From Liolophura sinensis (Eukaryota; Mollusca; Polyplacophora; Chitonida; Chitonidae), in the NCBI RefSeq assembly GCF_032854445.1, contig NC_088302.1, positions 13,327,338 to 13,391,337 on the forward strand: 64,000 nt of DNA, in the 5' to 3' direction. The notes below the pieces were generated by a model, which did not search any database, was not told where the DNA came from, and saw nothing but the letters and a program-made list of their open reading frames with translations. This document shows, piece after piece, positions 60,282 through 64,000 of this stretch. The position numbers and the translations under genes are program-made. Numbering within the stretch: position 1 is the first letter of the stretch; each line of letters begins with the position of its first letter.

Positions 60282-60917
60282 AATGCTTAACTGACTAAGA
60301 ACAACGTGCAGTAGTTTATCTTGGATTTATCCGGGACTGATTAACACAGACAGAAATTGGTGTCTTGCGGGAATACTATATATAAATGCTGTATAGAACT
60401 GACAAGGGGCTGAAACCAACACCAAATAGATCTATACCATCCACAACACATCGGAGACTGCACACAGACCACCACTGAATAATCAAGGCCCAAACACAAG
60501 AAAAAAAATTAGAATTTGGGAGACTTTGTATCAATTGTTGTCTACAACTGCTTTCAGACAAGGACATTTCGCACATACGAAGTCTTAAAGACAAAGAAGT
60601 ATATATAAGATAAAAGACCATTTAACAATGAACTGAAAAACAGCTCGTTTTACTTATTATTCAGAATCAATTTTTCTTTTAGAATTTCTCCTACCGAGTA
60701 AAATTGTTATGAAACATCAGTTTCAAGGGTGATCGGTAGTGAACAAATGGATATCAGTGACGTGATATATCCACGTTTTGCTTAAAATAGTTCGATCCAA
60801 CGTCCTTTCAGCGAATGAATTTATAGATCTCTGTGTATATGCATTTCTAACTACAAAATCATCAGAAGTGTACGTGTGTTAGGGTAAGAAAGGCCACCGT
60901 AGAATCCAAAGTTTCAA
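60282..60917. other. Intergenic, nothing recognised
   Basis: No repeat or gene seen. Confidence 0.4.
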
Positions 60918-61661
60918 TTGCATTTTACTAGGTTGAAAAAAATTCGTAAAAAAAATCAATCGAACTATTTTTCTGGACAGTGTTTCATGGTCTTCCTGTT
61001 TTTCATGTTATTTACCTTTAATCAAACTGAAATCTGTAAGGTCTCGTGTGACCATTTGCCAGATATCACACTGTCGTCCATGCTTCATGATTTACTCTCT
61101 CTGCTGTACGTCTTTAATTACATTCTAGAGCACTACTTTAATAAAACATTCAGTTCAAGGACCGTATCTGGAAACCCAACACCTACGTGCAGACAATGCA
61201 AAAAACTTTATCTCAAACTTCATCCAAATAAAGTTATTTCTGCAGAGGTGGAGACGTTATGCTTACATGTCTGTGGCCAAAATTTACTGATATCCAAGCA
61301 TTCATTCCTTCATCCATATAAAGTTATTTCTGCAGAGGTGGAGATGTTATGCTTACATGTCTGTGGCCAAAATTTACTGATATCCAAGCATTCATTCCTT
61401 CATCCATATAAAGTTATTTCTGCAGAGGTGGAGATGTTATGCTTACATGTCTGTGGCCAAAATTTACCGATATTCATGCATTCATCCCTTCATCCAAATA
61501 AAGTTATTTCTGCTGAGGTGGAGATGTTATGCTTACATGTCTGTGGCCAAAATTTACTGATATCCATGCATTCAGCCATGCAGCGGAAATGTCACATTTG
61601 GTTACTGCAGAACCAAGTCGCGCGTGTTACTTGCACAGAGATACATGTAAACTACATCTAG
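60918..61661 (+). CDS. Unrecognised ORF with four in-frame 30-residue repeats
   Basis: A 247-codon ORF. An internal Met gives a hydrophobic start (MVFLFFMLFTFNQTEICKVS) that could act as a signal peptide, followed by LSSMLHDLLSLLYVF and a Cys-containing stretch CRQCKKLYLKL. Residues from about 103 form four tandem 30-residue repeats of KVISAEVEMLCLHVCGQNLL type, coded by a 90-bp DNA repeat (61230-61589). Differences between copies include both silent and replacement changes, so selection on the protein is not evident. A second frame (61529-61741) is also open and charged. No domain recognised; it may be a noncoding minisatellite that happens to be open. Confidence 0.25.
   Translation: MHFTRLKKIRKKNQSNYFSGQCFMVFLFFMLFTFNQTEICKVSCDHLPDITLSSMLHDLLSLLYVFNYILEHYFNKTFSSRTVSGNPTPTCRQCKKLYLKLHPNKVISAEVETLCLHVCGQNLLISKHSFLHPYKVISAEVEMLCLHVCGQNLLISKHSFLHPYKVISAEVEMLCLHVCGQNLPIFMHSSLHPNKVISAEVEMLCLHVCGQNLLISMHSAMQRKCHIWLLQNQVARVTCTEIHVNYI
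61230..61589 (+). repeat. 90-bp tandem repeat, 4 copies
   Basis: Copies begin at AAAGTTATTTCTGCAGAGG at 61230, 61320, 61410 and 61500. Identity is very high (only a few changes per copy), so the expansion is recent. Confidence 0.95.
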
Positions 61662-61741
61662 AACAGATACAAGACCGACTAAAGCTGAAGTATAAACGAT
61701 CAGTCAATCAGTCGATGCATGCCAGAAACAGAAATGAATAA

Positions 61742-61995
61742 TATGTTCCATCCAACGCGATTCTGTCGGGCAGCAGTAAACATCACACTTTCTTTCATAA
61801 CTGCAAGTATTTCTTCAAGTATTTCCACAATGAATGAAGTTCGCGAGACGCGTTTGTTTTGATGAAGCATGGTTTTCATCATCATTATCGTTACCTTCAA
61901 CATAATTTGCATCATATAACTGTGTATCTTAATTTTGTAACGAGGTGGTCTCTATGTTGTAGTCATTTTGTTTTTATGGTGATTGACGTCATAGA
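61742..61995. other. Intergenic
   Basis: Short AT-rich stretch; nothing recognised. Confidence 0.4.
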
Positions 61996-62978
61996 GGGCC
62001 TCCGTGACCGAGGTGATTAGCGTACCACCGCGGCGCATTGACTCAGGAGGCCCATCGCTGTCAGTTCAAGTCCAGCTCATACTGGCGGATGGTCGTGGGT
62101 TCCCTAAGGGCTCTGCCCGGTTTCCCCCACCGTAATGCTGACCGCTTCCTCTCCAGCCGTACGTGGGAAGGCCAACCAGCAACCTGCGGATGCTCCTGGG
62201 TTCCCCCCGGGCTCTGCCCAGTTTCCTCCCACCATAATGCAGACCGCTTCCTCTCCAGCCGTACGTGGGAAGGCCAACCTGCGGATGCTCCTGGATTCCC
62301 CCCGGGCTCTGTCCAATTTCCTCCCACCATAATGCTGACCGCTTCCTCTCCAGCCGTACGTGGGAAGGCCAACCTGCGGATGCTCCTGGATTCCCCCCGG
62401 GCTCTGCCCAGTTTCCTCCCACCATAATGCTGACCGCTTCCTCTCCAGCCGTACGTGGGAAGGCCAACCTGCGGATGCTCCTGGATTCCCCCCGGGCTCT
62501 GCCCAGTTTCCTCCCACCATAATGCTGACCGCTTCCTCTCCAGCCGTACGTGGGAAGGCCAACCTGCGGATGCTCCTGGATTCCCCCCGGGCTCTGTCCA
62601 GTTTCCTCCCACCATAATGCTGACCGCTTCCTCTCCAGCCGTACGTGGGAAGGCCAACCTGCGGATGCTCCTGGATTCCCCCCGGGCTCTGTCCAGTTTC
62701 CTCCCACCATAATGCTGACCGCTTCCTCTCCAGCCGTACGTGGGAAGGCCAACCTGCGGATGCTCCTGGATTCCCCCCGGGCTCTGCCCAGTTTCCTCCC
62801 ACCATAATGCTGGCCGCTTCCTCTCCAGCCGTACGTGGGAAGGCCAACCAGCAACCTGCGGATGCTCCTGGGTTCCCCCCGGGCTCTGCCCAGTTTCCTC
62901 CTACCATAATGCTGGCCACCGTCGTATATGTGAAACATTCTTGACTACGGTGTAAAACACCAAATCAAATAAATAAAT
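61996..62978 (+). repeat. SINE-A with an internally amplified core
   Basis: One SINE-A copy with head GGGCCTCCGTGACCGAGGTG and B box CAGTTCAAGTCC, and normal tail GTGAAACATTCTTGACTACG, then AAAACACCAAATCAAATAAA. Its middle (ACCGCTTCCTCTCCAGCCGT … CCACCATAATGCTG) is repeated eight times, starting at 62141, 62243, 62338, 62433, 62528, 62623, 62718 and 62813. The six inner copies are 95 bp and near-identical; the first and last are 102 bp and keep a 7-bp segment (AGCAACC) lost by the inner ones. Confidence 0.93.
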
Positions 62979-63173
62979 TTAAATCAGTCTGACTTATATC
63001 ATTGTATATTTCATTTATAAGACCGATCAGGTTTACCGGTGCATGCAAGCACATGAAACAAGTATAACCCAGAGAAATCCAATTATGACGTGTCAAGATA
63101 AAACACATCTTGGTAATTGTTTGGAAGAACTATATTTGAGCTTAAAATGATGAAACAAAAAATGTCCCAAAAC
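62979..63173. other. Spacer
   Basis: Nothing recognised. Confidence 0.4.
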
Positions 63174-63425
63174 AAAAGTTTTGGTCCTCTGACTAAAAAA
63201 TCTGAGTAATTCATTGGAGCTAATTCCACTCAGAAAACTGAGTTACAAGACCATGTAGCTGAGTTATTGACGACTCCTGTGAGTTTTCCGACTGATCAAG
63301 TGAGTCAAAATATAACCAGATGAGACTTTTGACTAAGGTGATCAGGTGACATGACTCAGTTTTCTGAGTCGAATTAGCTCCATTGAATTACTCAGATTTT
63401 TGAGTCAGTTGAAACCAAACTTTTT
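63174..63425. mobile_element. Fold-back MITE with ~70-bp inverted arms
   Basis: Left arm 63174-63243 (AAAAGTTTTGG, AATCTGAGTAATTCATTGGA, GCTAATTCCACTCAGAAAAC) is mirrored at about 63354-63425 (GTTTTCTGAGTCGAATTAGC, TCCATTGAATTACTCAGATT, CCAAACTTTTT). The inner sequence repeats ACTGAGT/ACTCAGT motifs. No ORF. Target duplication was not clear. Superfamily unknown. Confidence 0.82.
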
Positions 63426-63480
63426 CTCTCATTATTCATATAGCTAGCTATAGGCCTACTTGTCGCATTACAGTGAATTA

Positions 63481-63515
63481 TTTTGGAGTACGGCGTAAAA
63501 CACCAGTCAAGTATG
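63481..63515 (+). repeat. SINE-A tail fragment
   Basis: TTTGGAGTACGGCGTAAAAC then ACCAGTCAAGTA. Confidence 0.7.
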
Positions 63516-64000
63516 ATACCGGTACGCCTACTTGTTTTATCGCAATTTAATGAAATGTGCATACTCCTTACACTGTATCTTCCGCTGTTCGCTCGTTTTA
63601 CACCACAGCCACCACTTGACCTTTGTGGCCTGTGCGACGCATGTAGGCCTGCTTAGACTTAGTGCCATCACTAATTTCCTCCCGCGGAGCTATTCAATCA
63701 GTACTCAATCAGTGTTCAGTCATCGATGAAATACTTTCAGATGTAGAATAGAAACATCTTGTACACACTTTATATACAGAGAACGCATGTGCCTTCCTGC
63801 CTCATCGATCTCTGCGTTGTTCACGATGGTTTTATTTTGGATACAGGTACACGCTACTTGTAATTTATGGTGGTTGTTCCACTGACACTGATTTCTTGAA
63901 CATTCTTTCACTCTTGCTGATGAAAACTTCAGAAAAAATACTTGGAGGCCTCACAAAATCGAGTTATAAACACACAAATGAAACATGATAATTTGAGATG
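63516..64000. other. Intergenic, nothing recognised
   Basis: Short ORFs only to the end of the window. Confidence 0.4.

Noticed and set aside
62061-62938. Overlapping minus-strand ORFs of 290, 271 and 198 codons
   Set aside because: They are the SINE core VNTR read in three frames. 95 bp is not a multiple of three, so each frame cycles through all phases of a unit with no stop; SINE head and tail flank the array.

Overview
This window looks like nuclear DNA of a lophotrochozoan animal, most likely a mollusc. The evidence is low gene density, introns with canonical GT-AG ends, many tandem repeats, and a dense population of tRNA-derived SINEs. Their shared tail (…GAGTACGGCGTAAAACACC followed by CAAATAAATAAA) is a sequence I associate with molluscan genomes. 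There is no bacterial operon structure, CRISPR array or complete tRNA/rRNA gene. A 200-base run of N (47575-47774) marks an assembly gap.

Three protein genes can be supported. (1) 3986-4960 (+) is an intronless class A (rhodopsin-like) GPCR, closest by eye to adenosine-type receptors. (2) 49160-51939 (+) is the 3' part of a four-exon gene with a peritrophin-A (CBM14) chitin-binding domain followed by cysteine modules resembling the PCSK9 C-terminal V domain; all three splice junctions keep frame. (3) 56778-60044 (+) is a three-exon gene for a 109-residue secreted, glycosylation-rich protein. Its C-terminal half resembles the Soggy/Dickkopf-3 N-terminal region and it has no cysteine-rich Dickkopf domains. 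A fourth, doubtful ORF (60918-61661) carries four in-frame 90-bp repeats.

The rest is repeat-driven. From about 26.9 to 46.5 kb lies a degenerate tandem array: one multi-kilobase noncoding unit present in about five diverged copies plus a partial one, each carrying the same landmarks in the same order, with a 32-bp minisatellite expanded mainly in one copy. Simple minisatellites occupy 0.97-2.14, 7.2-7.79, 14.57-14.81, 24.8-25.2, 51.4-51.8 and 58.7-59.4 kb. Three TTAA-flanked inverted-repeat elements (16.3-16.8, 23.2-23.7, 45.7-46.3 kb), one other fold-back element (63.2-63.4 kb) and a 72-bp-arm hairpin (43.76-43.93 kb) show DNA-transposon and fold-back activity.

The most notable points are: a minisatellite in the Soggy-like gene built from that gene's own 5' splice site, so the intron starts with a series of in-frame donors; a SINE at 62.0-63.0 kb whose core has expanded into eight 95-102 bp copies, keeping all three minus-strand frames open over most or all of the array; a SINE inserted into the tail of a different SINE with a perfect 13-bp target-site duplication; and a TTAA-type MITE nested inside a SINE remnant.
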